A DNA stretch of 64,000 nucleotides from JBAZAX01 sp964568625 (GTDB lineage Bacteria; Babelota; Babeliae; Babelales; RVW-14): positions 36,659-100,658 of the forward strand of contig CAZMQG010000004.1 in the NCBI GenBank assembly GCA_964568625.1. The letters run 5' to 3'. Shown here piece after piece: positions 6,812-16,539 of the stretch. The position numbers were made by a program, and so were the translations under genes. Position 1 is the stretch's first letter. Each line of letters opens with the position of its first letter. The notes below the pieces were generated by a model. It made no database searches, was not told the origin of the DNA, and worked only from the letters and a program-made list of their open reading frames with translations.

Positions 6812-9694
6812 ATGAGTGAGACAGAGAAAAGTAATAAAAATCCGTTTCAGCATACGCTGAATCTACCAAAAACCGAGTTTTCAATCCGTGCGAATTCTGC
6901 AATTAAAGAGCCTGAGATTTTAAAACGCTGGGAAGAGGGTGATCTTTATAAAAAAGGGACATCAAAAAATAAGGGTAATAAAAAATTTATTCTGCATGAT
7001 GGTCCTCCATATGCCAACGGTAACTTGCACACCGGCCATGCACTGAACAATATTTTAAAAGATATCGTGTGCAAAGTGAAAAGAATGGATGGATGTTATG
7101 TTCCATTTGTTCCCGGATGGGACTGTCACGGCTTGCCAATCGAATTAAAGGTTACTGCCGAGTTAGGCATTGAAAGAACCAGAGAAACGATTGATCGTGT
7201 AACATTTAAAAAACATTGCCGTGATTATGCTTCAAAGTGGATAGATATTCAGCGCGAAGAGCTCAAAGATATGGGACAACTGGCAGACTATGACCACTCT
7301 TATCTGACCATGAGCAAGCCATATGAAGCTGACATTTTGCGAGCGTTCGGCATTTTTGTTGAAAAAGGTTATATCGAACGTAAAGGTAAGGCTGTGCCTT
7401 GGTGCGCATCGTGCCAAACGGTTTTGGCAACAGCCGAAATTGAGTACAAAGATCGCAAAGACCCAGCAATCTACGTTTTCTTTCCAGTTGAAGATCAAAC
7501 AGCAAAGCTTGTTTTTCCATATGCATTTGAGCAAAAACCAGATTTGAAACTTGGATTTTTGGTTTGGACCACAACTCCTTGGACCTTGCCTCTCAACCGA
7601 GCAGTTGTTCTTAACCCAACGGCAAAATATGTAATAATCCAAGGCAAAGAGCCAAATCAGGCTTATATTGTCGGTAAAGAGTTGGCCGGTAAAATTTGTT
7701 CCATGTTGAATATCGAAAAACATGAACTTTGCGAATTTGATCCAGACGTCTTTGCAGGTAAAAAAGTTAATCACCCATTTATTCCAGGTTTTCAGGTTCC
7801 AGTTTTAACCGGTGATCTTGTTACAACGACAGACGGAACTGCCTGCTTACATTGTGCACCAGGTTGCGGACTTGAAGATTATATCTTTGGGGTTAAGAGT
7901 GGGCTTGAAGTTTATTCGCCAATCTCTGACGATGGAAAATATACTTTTGGAATAAAGCCTGAAGAACTTGATGCAATGCCTGTTGTTGACGGTCAAATCT
8001 GGGTAATAAGAAAACTGGCAGAGCTAGGCAGATTGATTCACAAAGAATCCATCACTCACTCATATCCACACTGCTGGCGTTGCCGCAATGGGTTGATCTT
8101 TAGGGCAACGGACCAATGGTTTTGTGATTTGCAAAAAAATGATTTGGTTCAGAAGACATTAAAAGAGATTGAGAAAATTAATTTTATTCCGGAGTGGGGC
8201 AAAAACCGTTTAATGGCATTTACATCAAACCGTACGGAATGGTGTATTTCTCGCCAAAGAATCTGGGGAACGCCAATACCTGCACTGCTTTGTGAGTATT
8301 GCGATAATGCTTTTATTAGTGCTGAATTTGTTAACTGGGTGGCAGACAATGTTGAGAAAGAAGGTATTGAATTTTGGGACAGAGTGACGGTTCAAGACTT
8401 GATTGATGCCGGCGTTACTCCAAAAAATCTTAAGTGCTCAAAGTGTGGCAACTCTGATTTGGCAAAATTTAAAAAAGAACAAGACATCCTTGATGTCTGG
8501 TTTGATTCCGGTGCAAGCTTTTTTGCAGTTCTAGCCCGCGATCCTGAAAAATTAGGCGTTCCGGCAGATCTTTATCTTGAAGGCTCAGACCAACACCGTG
8601 GATGGTTCCAGAGTTCATTGTTGTGCTCAATGGTTATCAATGGCTATGCCCAGACAAAAAATATATTAACTCATGGCTATGTTGTTGATGAAAAAAAATT
8701 GAAGATGTCAAAATCACTTGGCAATGTAATTGCGCCTCAAGATATTGTTAAAAAACACAGTCGCGATATTTTGCGTCTGTGGGTTGCAAGTTCAGACTTT
8801 GAGGGTGAAGTTGTTGTATCCGAAAAAGTTTTGAGTAACGTCTCTGAGATGTACAAAAAGATTCGCAACACATGCCGCTTTTTGATCTCTAACCTTTATG
8901 ATTTTGATATTGCAAAAGATGGTGTTGCATTCAATGATATGCTTGCAATCGATCAGTATGCAATGGCAAAACTTGTTGAAATTGATAAGACAATCAGATC
9001 TGCCTACGAAAATTACAAGTTCTCACTTGTTGTTTCTACATTGAATAATTACTGCGCAAACGATTTGAGTGCACTTTACCTTGATGTATCCAAAGACCGT
9101 TTGTATGTTGAGCAAGCAGATGGCCATATGCGCCGATCAGTCCAGACTGTGTTGTATCACAACCTTGATACAATTGCGCGTTTGATGGCTCCGGTTTTAT
9201 CTTTCTTGGCTGAAGAGGTTTCTGATTTTTATCAAAAAGATAAATCGGATTCAATTCACCTTCAGAATTTCTTAAGCCCGGTGTTTACACAAGATTACAT
9301 GAGCGTAGCAGTTTGGCCTTTGCTCGAAGCAATGCGTGATAATGTTCTTAAAGCAATTGAGGGCTTGAGAGAAAAAGGCATTGTTAAACACTCACTAGAA
9401 GCCAAAGTGTTACTTCATGTTAATTCGGATTCAGAAGAAGGTAAGCAGTTGTTGGACTTTATCGATAAACTATCCAAGAAAGAAGACGTCACCAGATTCT
9501 TCAAAGACTGGTTTATCGTTTCTCAAGTTGAGTTTGAGAAAAATAACAAGCACCTAGAGGCAACAGATTTAAACTGGCTGCATGTTAAGATCGAACATGC
9601 TGATGGGATTAAATGCTTGCGCTGTTGGCAGTGGGAAGTAACAGATAATCCTGAACAACTGTGTAAACGTTGCTGTGATGTTTTGAAAAAATAA
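6812..9694 (+). CDS. ileS: Isoleucyl-tRNA synthetase
   Basis: 960 residues, full length for a bacterial IleRS. It charges tRNA-Ile with isoleucine in the cytoplasm. The class I HIGH motif appears as HTGH within DGPPYANGNLHTGHALN (about residues 63-80), and KMSKS in KKLKMSKSLGN. The CP1 editing domain is present (WTTTPWTLPLNRAV and GTACLHCAPGCGLEDY). The C-terminus carries a four-cysteine zinc finger (CLRCW...CKRCC), typical of the bacterial mupirocin-sensitive clade, though subtype is inferred. The start has no strong ribosome site but matches family length. It ends ahead of a GC-rich hairpin that is one arm of a 40-bp inverted repeat around the next gene. Confidence 0.98.
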   Translation: MSETEKSNKNPFQHTLNLPKTEFSIRANSAIKEPEILKRWEEGDLYKKGTSKNKGNKKFILHDGPPYANGNLHTGHALNNILKDIVCKVKRMDGCYVPFVPGWDCHGLPIELKVTAELGIERTRETIDRVTFKKHCRDYASKWIDIQREELKDMGQLADYDHSYLTMSKPYEADILRAFGIFVEKGYIERKGKAVPWCASCQTVLATAEIEYKDRKDPAIYVFFPVEDQTAKLVFPYAFEQKPDLKLGFLVWTTTPWTLPLNRAVVLNPTAKYVIIQGKEPNQAYIVGKELAGKICSMLNIEKHELCEFDPDVFAGKKVNHPFIPGFQVPVLTGDLVTTTDGTACLHCAPGCGLEDYIFGVKSGLEVYSPISDDGKYTFGIKPEELDAMPVVDGQIWVIRKLAELGRLIHKESITHSYPHCWRCRNGLIFRATDQWFCDLQKNDLVQKTLKEIEKINFIPEWGKNRLMAFTSNRTEWCISRQRIWGTPIPALLCEYCDNAFISAEFVNWVADNVEKEGIEFWDRVTVQDLIDAGVTPKNLKCSKCGNSDLAKFKKEQDILDVWFDSGASFFAVLARDPEKLGVPADLYLEGSDQHRGWFQSSLLCSMVINGYAQTKNILTHGYVVDEKKLKMSKSLGNVIAPQDIVKKHSRDILRLWVASSDFEGEVVVSEKVLSNVSEMYKKIRNTCRFLISNLYDFDIAKDGVAFNDMLAIDQYAMAKLVEIDKTIRSAYENYKFSLVVSTLNNYCANDLSALYLDVSKDRLYVEQADGHMRRSVQTVLYHNLDTIARLMAPVLSFLAEEVSDFYQKDKSDSIHLQNFLSPVFTQDYMSVAVWPLLEAMRDNVLKAIEGLREKGIVKHSLEAKVLLHVNSDSEEGKQLLDFIDKLSKKEDVTRFFKDWFIVSQVEFEKNNKHLEATDLNWLHVKIEHADGIKCLRCWQWEVTDNPEQLCKRCCDVLKK

Positions 9695-9720
9695 AATAAA
9701 TTCAAAATAATTTTGTGTAT

Positions 9721-9760
9721 AACTTCTAGAATTAGTTAAGGGGCGCGGATGCGCCCCTTA
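9721..9760. repeat. Left arm of a perfect 40-bp inverted repeat; also a hairpin terminator
   Basis: Bases 9721-9760 are the exact reverse complement of 11509-11548. Inside, TAAGGGGCGC-GGAT-GCGCCCCTTA forms a 10-bp stem that probably ends ileS transcription. The match extends well past the hairpin into an asymmetric TTCTAGAATTAG flank, so this is more than two similar terminators. Confidence 0.9.
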
Positions 9761-9863
9761 ATTTGTTAACTCACTTCTTTGCATTTATGCCGATATTCTG
9801 TTATATTTTGCGTACTTTTTTGATTATAAATTACATAAATCTTTAGAAGCACAAGGAATCATC

Positions 9864-11468
9864 ATGCTTGTCAGGTTTTCAAAAATTTATCAGGTTTTAA
9901 TATTTTTGGCGAGTATAAATAGTGTCTGTTTATGCGGTTCCAATACAAATAAATATGAGTCAAATAAAAATGTAAACACTGACTGGACCGAGATCTTTAA
10001 AGACTATAAAAATGCAGTAGTTCAGATATTTTCAGATTCTGAAGAATATAACTATTATATTCCATATTTAACGGGGAACAAATATAAAAAACAGGGCTCT
10101 GGTTTTTTTATATCAAATGATGGATATATTATTACAAATTACCATGTTGTGGAGAATGCAATATCGGTTGAAGTTCAACTTCCATGTACTGGTAAAAATA
10201 AACTTAAGACAACAATAGAGTGTGTTTATCCATCCAAGGATCTGGCACTTTTAAAACTAACTGACGAAAGCTTGAAAACATTAAAAAAAGTTTTGCCGGG
10301 ATCTAAGATAACGTTTTTTGAACTAGGAGATTCGGATACATTGATAGAGGCTGAAGATGTTATGATAGTTGGATATCCACTTGGACAAGAAAATCTAAAA
10401 ATTTCTAGGGGACAAATATCCGGATGGGAAGGAAAGTGGATTCAGACAACAGCACCGGTAAATTCTGGAAATTCAGGAGGTCCCTGTTTGAATAAGCGTG
10501 GGCATGTTGTTGGAATTGTATGTATGAAGTCTTATGTTGCTGAAGGGATTGGATACTTAATATCAGTAAATACACTAAAACAAGAATTACAAAATTTAAA
10601 AGAAAATAAAGTTCTACATGAGCCATGGTTGGGTTTGTTTGTCCACGGTACAACCGAGATATTGTTAAGCCATTTAAATGCTCCTACTGATGGTGGACTT
10701 TATGTCTACGAGATACAAAAGAATTCTCTTGCATATAAATCAGGAATTCAACAAGGGGATATTCTTTATTCTGTAAATGGATACAAGATAGATCATTATG
10801 GATACATTAATTTAGTGGACAAGGGAAATGTTTGGTCTTTTAGTTATGTTTACGAACAGCCCGTTTATTCGGATGTAAAATTTGTAATTTATAGAAATGG
10901 ATTAAAGAGAACCATCCAATTAAACCTGGATAGCGATGATCCTTTTAAAATAAGATGTTTTTATCCGAATTTTGATCCAAGTCCGGAATATGAAGTTATT
11001 GGAGGTTTAATTGTATCCGAATTGACATACAATCACTTGAATATGCTCTTAGAAAGATTTAAGCAAAATATTTTAAATTACAAATCTATTTCAAATTCGC
11101 TTAAATATTTTCAACCTGATAAATTGTTTGATTCGCGAATTGTTATTTTAGGAAGATTAAAAGATTCTGAATGTGATAAAAATTACTGGATCAGTTTTGG
11201 GGATATAATTTCTAAAATTAACGGAGTTATCGTAAAAACTATGGATGATTTTAGAAATGCCATATTAAAGAATTATGCAAATGATTACATAATAATAGAA
11301 TTAGAAACCGGTGAGGTTGCAATTTTATCAATTTACGAAATATTGAAAAATGAAGATGCTTTGGCTGAAAAGCATTTGTTTACTAAATCTGATCTAGTAA
11401 AACAGTTAGAGGAGAAGAGACAAAATTCTGAAGTACTGGCAAAACCAATTAAACAAAAAAAACTTTGA
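9864..11468 (+). CDS. Exported trypsin-like serine protease with PDZ domains (HtrA/Deg-like)
   Basis: 534 residues. An N-terminal hydrophobic segment (8-24) predicts export, possibly as a lipoprotein since CLCGS follows. The trypsin-like domain has the full triad: His94 (TNYHVV), Asp126 (SKDLALLKL) and Ser204 (SGNSGGP). A PDZ domain follows (about 270-350, with SGIQQGDILYSVNGYKI), and a second, weaker PDZ-like region lies at about 425-490 (FGDIISKINGVIVKT). HtrA/Deg proteins degrade or refold damaged periplasmic proteins; some are secreted by pathogens. The family is certain, the exact role is not. The gene alone sits between two arms of a 40-bp inverted repeat. The C-terminal tail is lysine-rich. 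Confidence 0.9.
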   Translation: MLVRFSKIYQVLIFLASINSVCLCGSNTNKYESNKNVNTDWTEIFKDYKNAVVQIFSDSEEYNYYIPYLTGNKYKKQGSGFFISNDGYIITNYHVVENAISVEVQLPCTGKNKLKTTIECVYPSKDLALLKLTDESLKTLKKVLPGSKITFFELGDSDTLIEAEDVMIVGYPLGQENLKISRGQISGWEGKWIQTTAPVNSGNSGGPCLNKRGHVVGIVCMKSYVAEGIGYLISVNTLKQELQNLKENKVLHEPWLGLFVHGTTEILLSHLNAPTDGGLYVYEIQKNSLAYKSGIQQGDILYSVNGYKIDHYGYINLVDKGNVWSFSYVYEQPVYSDVKFVIYRNGLKRTIQLNLDSDDPFKIRCFYPNFDPSPEYEVIGGLIVSELTYNHLNMLLERFKQNILNYKSISNSLKYFQPDKLFDSRIVILGRLKDSECDKNYWISFGDIISKINGVIVKTMDDFRNAILKNYANDYIIIELETGEVAILSIYEILKNEDALAEKHLFTKSDLVKQLEEKRQNSEVLAKPIKQKKL

Positions 11469-11508
11469 GATGTATTTGTAAATAAGTGATAAAAAATATG
11501 AAAAACAG

Positions 11509-11548
11509 TAAGGGGCGCATCCGCGCCCCTTAACTAATTCTAGAAGTT
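11509..11548. repeat. Right arm of the 40-bp inverted repeat; also a hairpin terminator
   Basis: Exact reverse complement of 9721-9760, beginning TAAGGGGCGCATCC and ending CTAGAAGTT. The internal 10-bp stem can terminate the protease transcript and perhaps the convergent gene. Confidence 0.9.
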
Positions 11549-11583
11549 TTAGCGTTAAATTTGGATTTTAGATTAAGTTTTGG

Positions 11584-12603
11584 TTAGTTATGGTCCGTTT
11601 CCGGTGTTTTTCCCATAGCTTTAATAAATCTATCCAAATATCTTTCAGATGGTTTTTTTGTTACATTACTTTTCAAATCCAGAAACTCTTTAATTTCTTC
11701 TTTTGCTGTTTTTATAACAAACTCTTTATCGACTTTACCTCTTTGAATATTTTTGTTTATTTTTTTCATTATTTTGCGAGTTAAAGTTTCATTATTTTTT
11801 GCACTTATTCCCTTATTTCTAATCATTAAAACAACCAGCTTTTCTGCAATTGGAGCTGAGATTTTTTCCGGAACAACTGCTTTTCGTTTTCGTTTGGGAT
11901 TACTTTGGGTATTGGGGTTTACAGGATTTCCATTTTGGTTTTCCGCTTCAAGTTTATTAAAAACTTTTCCAATAATCTCCGGAATGGCAGATTCATCAAC
12001 GACAAGTTCGTTAAAATCATTAAAATATGCAGCCTTATCGAGTTTTTTGTAAACCATGCCTTTAACCTTATTCCAGTACTCTTTTACTTCAGTGCTATTT
12101 TTAACTTGTAGTTTGTTTACCACGAAATCTTTTGTTGTGGCCCGAATTCTACGGCGTGCTAATTTGTAATTAACCTCATTAGTAGATCTCTTAAGTTTGA
12201 AATTTTCAGGATAAAGAGATTTTAGGTAAAGCTTGAAGTCTTTTTGAATTTTACGTGAATTTGATTGGTTGATATTACCTTCTTGTGAGTTTTCGTATAT
12301 CAAGCTGCGGCCTTTGGCAATAAATGATTCTATTTGTTCCGGTGTAAGGTTTAGATTATGTTTTGCGATTTGTTTATTGAGATAAAGCTTAAAATCTTGT
12401 AGTGCTTGGTGTGCCGAAAGTGACATGTCACGCAGTGATTCATCACTCTGAGATGCTTCATCAGTAAGCGAAGGCTCAGTTAGTGATATATCATTGACAG
12501 GTAAGTCTTCTTGTATGGGATCTTTGGTGCTTCCATTTAAGCCAAAAGTTGAGAAATTAAGTAAAATTATTGATATGAGTAACCAATTTCTAAATGTTTT
12601 CAT
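11584..12603 (-). CDS. Exported protein of unknown function, lysine-rich
   Basis: 339 residues, not recognised. A signal peptide (residues 1-24, ending near FGLNGS) is followed by an acidic Ser/Asp-rich stretch (DEASQSDESLRD), then a helical lysine-rich body with several similar units such as IAKHNLNLTPEQIESFIAKG and VNKLQVKNSTEVKEYWNKVKG. A basic patch PKRKRK lies near residue 240 and resembles a nuclear localisation signal, though charge alone could explain it. Converges on the protease gene across the inverted-repeat arm. Exported and possibly host-directed, which is inference. Confidence 0.75.
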   Translation of the reverse strand: MKTFRNWLLISIILLNFSTFGLNGSTKDPIQEDLPVNDISLTEPSLTDEASQSDESLRDMSLSAHQALQDFKLYLNKQIAKHNLNLTPEQIESFIAKGRSLIYENSQEGNINQSNSRKIQKDFKLYLKSLYPENFKLKRSTNEVNYKLARRRIRATTKDFVVNKLQVKNSTEVKEYWNKVKGMVYKKLDKAAYFNDFNELVVDESAIPEIIGKVFNKLEAENQNGNPVNPNTQSNPKRKRKAVVPEKISAPIAEKLVVLMIRNKGISAKNNETLTRKIMKKINKNIQRGKVDKEFVIKTAKEEIKEFLDLKSNVTKKPSERYLDRFIKAMGKTPETDHN

Positions 12604-12835
12604 GAGCTTCTCCCCCCTTTAATAAAACCTTGAATTTAAAATGTATTTGAGTTTATTACCTTTTCAACATGATTTTATAACTTTGATTTCATATTAGTCA
12701 ATAAACCGGAAAGATAATGAAATTCGGCCAGTAGATAAAGGTTTTATGTAAAGACAGAAATTTGCAGAAAATTATACGTGAAGACTTTTTTGAAAAGTGT
12801 GCGAAAAAAGTAACAGATTTAAAATTTGTAGGATG

Positions 12836-12943
12836 TTAAATTTTAAATTTTTTTACGATGCTTAAAATAATCGTAATTATACTTATCATCCATAAAAGTT
12901 TGAGTGCTATTATTTTTATAAAAGCTCTGTTGTTTGACCGCAT
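12836..12943 (-). CDS. Possible 35-residue single-span membrane peptide
   Basis: A short frame from ATG 12943 encodes a basic start (MRSNNRAFIK), a hydrophobic helix (IIALKLLWMISIITIILSIV) and a KKFKI end. An AGGA lies 8 bases before the ATG, a good ribosome site. The longer frame from 13057 would start inside the terminator stem-loop and is unlikely. Too short to be sure; it could be chance. Confidence 0.3.
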   Translation of the reverse strand: MRSNNRAFIKIIALKLLWMISIITIILSIVKKFKI

Positions 12944-13019
12944 TCTCCTGTTCCTTTCGTTATTAAAACTACTGTATTTAGAATGCTGAATTTGACGTGT
13001 TTTTGTCAATGGTTTAGAT

Positions 13020-13065
13020 AAAAAAAGAAGCACACGTTGGTGCGGTGCGGCGCTCAACGTGTGCT
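13020..13065 (-). terminator. Rho-independent terminator of the 16041-13109 operon
   Basis: Eleven-bp perfect stem AGCACACGTTG (13029-13039) with CAACGTGTGCT (13055-13065); on the minus strand the stem is followed by TCTTTTTTTATC. Confidence 0.85.
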
Positions 13066-13108
13066 CAGACTGAGGTTTTTGGTTTCTTTATTTATAATTT
13101 ATAGTCTC

Positions 13109-14959
13109 TTATTTATAATCTCTTACTTCAGTATCTTGGATATTTCCAAAAAGTTTCAGTAATTTACTTACTCTATTTATCATAATTTTGCCGGCGTCTG
13201 ATGCTGGATCTAAATCAGGGGTACCACCTCCTGGTTTGATTTCTTTTTTTAGTAAATTCTCAAATTTTGTTTGGTTTTGTTTTAATATGTCACTGCCTAC
13301 ATATCCATGCAGGAGTAGTTGATCCATAAGGGTTTTACCCTGAGCCTGTTGTTTGTGCATTTCTTGGATTTCCGGATTTGCTGTGTTTTCGTCTTGTTCT
13401 GAATATGTTGCTGCTTGAATAAGTGTTGGCATAAATTCATTCCAAAGTGCCATCTCTTTTTCTTTTATCTCTTTTGGGTTATCCAGTTTCATTAACTTTG
13501 ATTCCCTTTTTTCAACCAACTCCAAAACTTGAGTGAAAAAGCCTTTTGTAGCCAAATTTTTATAGATTTCATTATTTTTCTTAATATCGGGTTTGCTTGT
13601 TGATTTTGGTTTTAAATCTTTTGTATTTTGTGCAATAAAATTGTTGATTATTTCCGTGTAGTTTTTTATTTGATTCAGAATAGCATCGGCTTTCGATTTC
13701 TTTTTATCAGCTTTTTCATGGATTTTTGATTCTTCGTTCCCATAGAATTGTTCAATTTTTTCTGAAATTTTACCGGATGATTCAGAGATATATCTATAAA
13801 GTTTCAGCGAACTCAGTAGGGCACGACCTACTTTTTGTGCCTCAGTTACACCTTCAGCCCCGGATTTAACTTCTAGGGCGCTAACAATTTGTGGCGCAAA
13901 CTTTTCCCACATGCTTTTTTCTTGTTCTAAATTTTTAATTCTATATCCAGTGGCGCCATAATTTTTTTGAGGTACACTATTTGCTTGATCAGATTTTTGA
14001 TTGTCTTGTTTATCCGGAATTTTGATTAACTCTTGTTGCCGTGTATCAAAAAGATTTTTTAATTCTACAAGTGTTGCCCCTGTTGCTAGCTCTTTTATTG
14101 CCGCTTGGCTTCCAATTTTTTCATTTTCTCTGGCAAGAATAGCCTGAATCCGATTTGTTAAATTGTCGACGTAAGCGATAGATTTTTTGATGTCTTTGTT
14201 TTTTTCAGATTCGGAAAATCCACCTTTTTTCTCATCCTCTCCGTCTTTTCCTGTTGTTATGGATTTATCCTGTTCTTGGTTTTTTAATGCATTGTCTCCC
14301 TTGTATTTATCCCAATAGCTTGAGCTTGGGTTGTATCCGCTATATCCTCCGTAACTGCTTCCATAACCCCCATAACCTCCGCTGCGATTTCGTGAAGGAC
14401 TCCAGTCGCGTCCACCATATCCACCTGACGGACGATATGATGGAGAGTATGAATATGGTCGTTTGGATTTCATTTGTTCTATTCGTCGTGCTGCCTCTTT
14501 TTCTTCTTGCTCTCTCTGCTTTTTCTTTTCCTCGAGAGCTTTTTTTGCTTCAGGTCCTTTTACTACTTTTGAAAGATCGTTAGCAAGAGGTGTTATTTTT
14601 TGATTTAAAATATTGATAATTTCTTGTTCTAATTTTTTGCCTTTATTATCGGAATTTATACGTGTTGGAATGTCAAATAAAAGTGGTGATTGTTCAAAAC
14701 TTGGTGTGACCGAATATCCTTTAGAAGTTTCTTTTGGGATTGACTGTATTGTTGAATCTTTACTTTGAGCTTGTGTTGCACTCGAGTCCGGATTTTTGTT
14801 CGGATCCTGAGATTCAAGTTGTTTTAAAAAATCTTCGAATGAAAAGTTTTCTGACGTGCTTGCAGGTAATTCATCTCCTGCGTATAACCCGGTATATACA
14901 TGAAATGACAAGCCTGCTTGAAGTAAAATTAAACTTAATAAATAAAGTAACTTTTTCAT
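13109..14959 (-). CDS. Large exported coiled-coil protein with Gly/Tyr/Ser-rich segment
   Basis: 616 residues, not recognised. A signal peptide (1-22) leads into a linker, then a basic coiled-coil (about 125-168, KKKQREQEEKEAARRIEQ), a low-complexity Gly-Tyr-Ser-Arg segment (about 169-215, many GGYGG units), and long Lys/Glu-rich helices to the C-terminus. Low-complexity GY segments occur in adhesive or matrix proteins; that is only an analogy. It overlaps the upstream gene by 4 bp (ATGA), so the two are co-translated, and ends at a strong terminator. Both products start with a similar FEDxL-K-x-L-E stretch after the signal. Divergent from the pilin-like operon. Confidence 0.75.
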   Translation of the reverse strand: MKKLLYLLSLILLQAGLSFHVYTGLYAGDELPASTSENFSFEDFLKQLESQDPNKNPDSSATQAQSKDSTIQSIPKETSKGYSVTPSFEQSPLLFDIPTRINSDNKGKKLEQEIINILNQKITPLANDLSKVVKGPEAKKALEEKKKQREQEEKEAARRIEQMKSKRPYSYSPSYRPSGGYGGRDWSPSRNRSGGYGGYGSSYGGYSGYNPSSSYWDKYKGDNALKNQEQDKSITTGKDGEDEKKGGFSESEKNKDIKKSIAYVDNLTNRIQAILARENEKIGSQAAIKELATGATLVELKNLFDTRQQELIKIPDKQDNQKSDQANSVPQKNYGATGYRIKNLEQEKSMWEKFAPQIVSALEVKSGAEGVTEAQKVGRALLSSLKLYRYISESSGKISEKIEQFYGNEESKIHEKADKKKSKADAILNQIKNYTEIINNFIAQNTKDLKPKSTSKPDIKKNNEIYKNLATKGFFTQVLELVEKRESKLMKLDNPKEIKEKEMALWNEFMPTLIQAATYSEQDENTANPEIQEMHKQQAQGKTLMDQLLLHGYVGSDILKQNQTKFENLLKKEIKPGGGTPDLDPASDAGKIMINRVSKLLKLFGNIQDTEVRDYK

Positions 14960-16041
14960 CTTGGGACTCCGGTTTGTACTTCAGACAGTGTATCAATTGG
15001 AGTGTAAATTTTGGGTTGCGTCTGTGATTCGATTTCAAGTGCCTTAGATTTGATATTTTTATAATCTTGTGTTTTCTTTGCAGAGCTTGAATTTTTTTGA
15101 GTGGTGGTCGATTTAGTTTTTGCGCCGCGTACTTTGGGTTTAAGAGGGACTAGTGGCGTGTATCCGGGTAAAGATTCCATTTGTGTGTCGGCAAGTTCTT
15201 CAAGGGTTGCTTTATCCTCTTCTTTAGCCTCTTCTTCTTCTGTAACCTTTAGTTTTTCATTTAACACATTCAATTCATCAATCAGGGATAAATATCTTTG
15301 TCGGAGTTGCTTCATTGAATTTTGTAGAGCTGTATCAGCTTGCGCCTGTTTGCCAAAACCTGAGAATGATTTTGGCGCAGGTGTGTCTGAAAAATCAAAA
15401 TCAGCACTGTCTTGAGAGATGTCTTGTTTGGAATCATGTGGTGTTGAAGTACTTGTTTGGGTAGTCAAAAATATTTTTTGATAAACTTTTTTACTATTAA
15501 TTAACTCGCTTGCTACAACTATTTCATCTATTTTTTTTCTTATTTCATATAAATATTTTTCTTTGAATTGTGGAGATAGCTTTTTATTGGCCTCAATGTT
15601 TTTTTCAAAAATTGTTAAATTTTTATCCATCTCTTGTACGTAACTTGAAAGAGCCTTACGAGACTCTTTGGTAGGTTCGGTTGTTTTTTTGTTTTTAGTT
15701 TCAACTATTTTTGTATCAGGATTAAGAAAAAGAGTTCGACGGTCTTTTTTAGGCCCAAGGGTTTTTGTTTCAGTTGTTTTTCCAGTCGAGCCGGAGATCC
15801 CAGACGTTGCACCTGTTGCCGGAACGGGAGGCATTTTTGGTAAATCTACTTTATCTTCCGCTTCTCCGAGCATTTTTTCCATGTCTTTTGCCAGTTGTTC
15901 AAAATCAATATTTTTGAACAGATCTTCAAAGGCATCTGCTTTAAGCTGAGACTTTTTAATAAAAAATGAGAAGCTTGCGCTTATTGCGCAAAATGTGATA
16001 AATGCCAGAAAACGTGATGTTTTTGAATGTGATATTTTCAT
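14956..16041 (-). CDS. Exported protein of unknown function, first gene of two-gene operon
   Basis: 361 residues, not recognised. The N-terminus is basic then hydrophobic (about 11-26), probably a signal peptide or anchor. Next comes an acidic stretch (DAFEDLFKNIDFEQLAKDMEKMLGE), a Pro/Thr/Gly linker, a helical coiled-coil middle (about 125-185 and 235-285), and a Ser/Lys/Thr-rich tail. It starts just after GGGGGACGAGGCT, a plausible ribosome site. Only ~105 bp separate it from the likely start of the divergent pilin-like operon, so the two may share control. Surface or periplasmic structural roles are possible; no domain supports one. Confidence 0.75.
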   Translation of the reverse strand: MKISHSKTSRFLAFITFCAISASFSFFIKKSQLKADAFEDLFKNIDFEQLAKDMEKMLGEAEDKVDLPKMPPVPATGATSGISGSTGKTTETKTLGPKKDRRTLFLNPDTKIVETKNKKTTEPTKESRKALSSYVQEMDKNLTIFEKNIEANKKLSPQFKEKYLYEIRKKIDEIVVASELINSKKVYQKIFLTTQTSTSTPHDSKQDISQDSADFDFSDTPAPKSFSGFGKQAQADTALQNSMKQLRQRYLSLIDELNVLNEKLKVTEEEEAKEEDKATLEELADTQMESLPGYTPLVPLKPKVRGAKTKSTTTQKNSSSAKKTQDYKNIKSKALEIESQTQPKIYTPIDTLSEVQTGVPR

Positions 16042-16146
16042 AGCCTCGTCCCCCGATTATAAAAGGCTAAAATAATTAATTTCTAATATAATTTTATGAG
16101 ATTTGATATGTTAAAGTCAAACTATGGTATTAAAAGAGGTTTTAAT

Positions 16147-16539
16147 GTGGCAAGGTCACGATCTTTGGCTTTGAGTGTACGACGTTTTAAATTTGAAAAA
16201 TTACAACTTGGTTTTTTGTTAATAGAATTGATGATGGCAATTTTTATTGGGCTGGTACTAATTTCTTTGTTGATGAGAATGCAATCGCTATTGATTGAGT
16301 TAGAAGACTCTTTTTATATGAGGGAAAAGGCATTGGGGTTGGTTGTTGAATGGCTGGAGCGTGATGCTTTTGTGAAAAACGGGGTGGATAAGAATGGCAA
16401 CAGATCAGCTGTTATTGCCAGTTATGGACGTAATTTTAGTCTTAATTTGGAACGAAATTATTCTGAAAATAATTTGGTTATAAAAGTTAAAGCAGAGTGG
16501 AAAACATTGGTTGGTAAAAAATGCTGTCTTGAAATATGA
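16147..16539 (+). CDS. Type IV pilin-like (pseudopilin) protein
   Basis: About 130 residues from GTG 16147. A basic leader (RRFKFEKLQLG) is followed by FLLIELMMAIFIGLVL, a type III prepilin signal: cleavage after Gly with Phe at +1 and Glu at +5, then a hydrophobic helix. A prepilin peptidase would process it, and the helix packs into a pilus or pseudopilus. AAGAGG lies 7 bases before this GTG, which decided the start; ATGs at 16096 and 16108 would give an unusually long leader and lack a good ribosome site. First of a coupled run of four genes. Size suggests a minor pilin of a type IV pilus or type II secretion system. Confidence 0.75.
   Translation: MARSRSLALSVRRFKFEKLQLGFLLIELMMAIFIGLVLISLLMRMQSLLIELEDSFYMREKALGLVVEWLERDAFVKNGVDKNGNRSAVIASYGRNFSLNLERNYSENNLVIKVKAEWKTLVGKKCCLEI

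Larger units (their letters stand above)
12604..13108. other. 505-bp interval with a terminator and one possible tiny gene
   Basis: Holds the terminator of the minus-strand operon (13020-13065) and a possible 35-codon membrane peptide (12836-12943). The remainder (12604-12835) is AT-rich with nothing recognisable. Confidence 0.5.

Noticed and set aside
12944..13057. Upstream extension of the tiny membrane peptide (start at 13057)
   Set aside because: It would begin within a terminator stem-loop; the ATG at 12943 has a better ribosome site.
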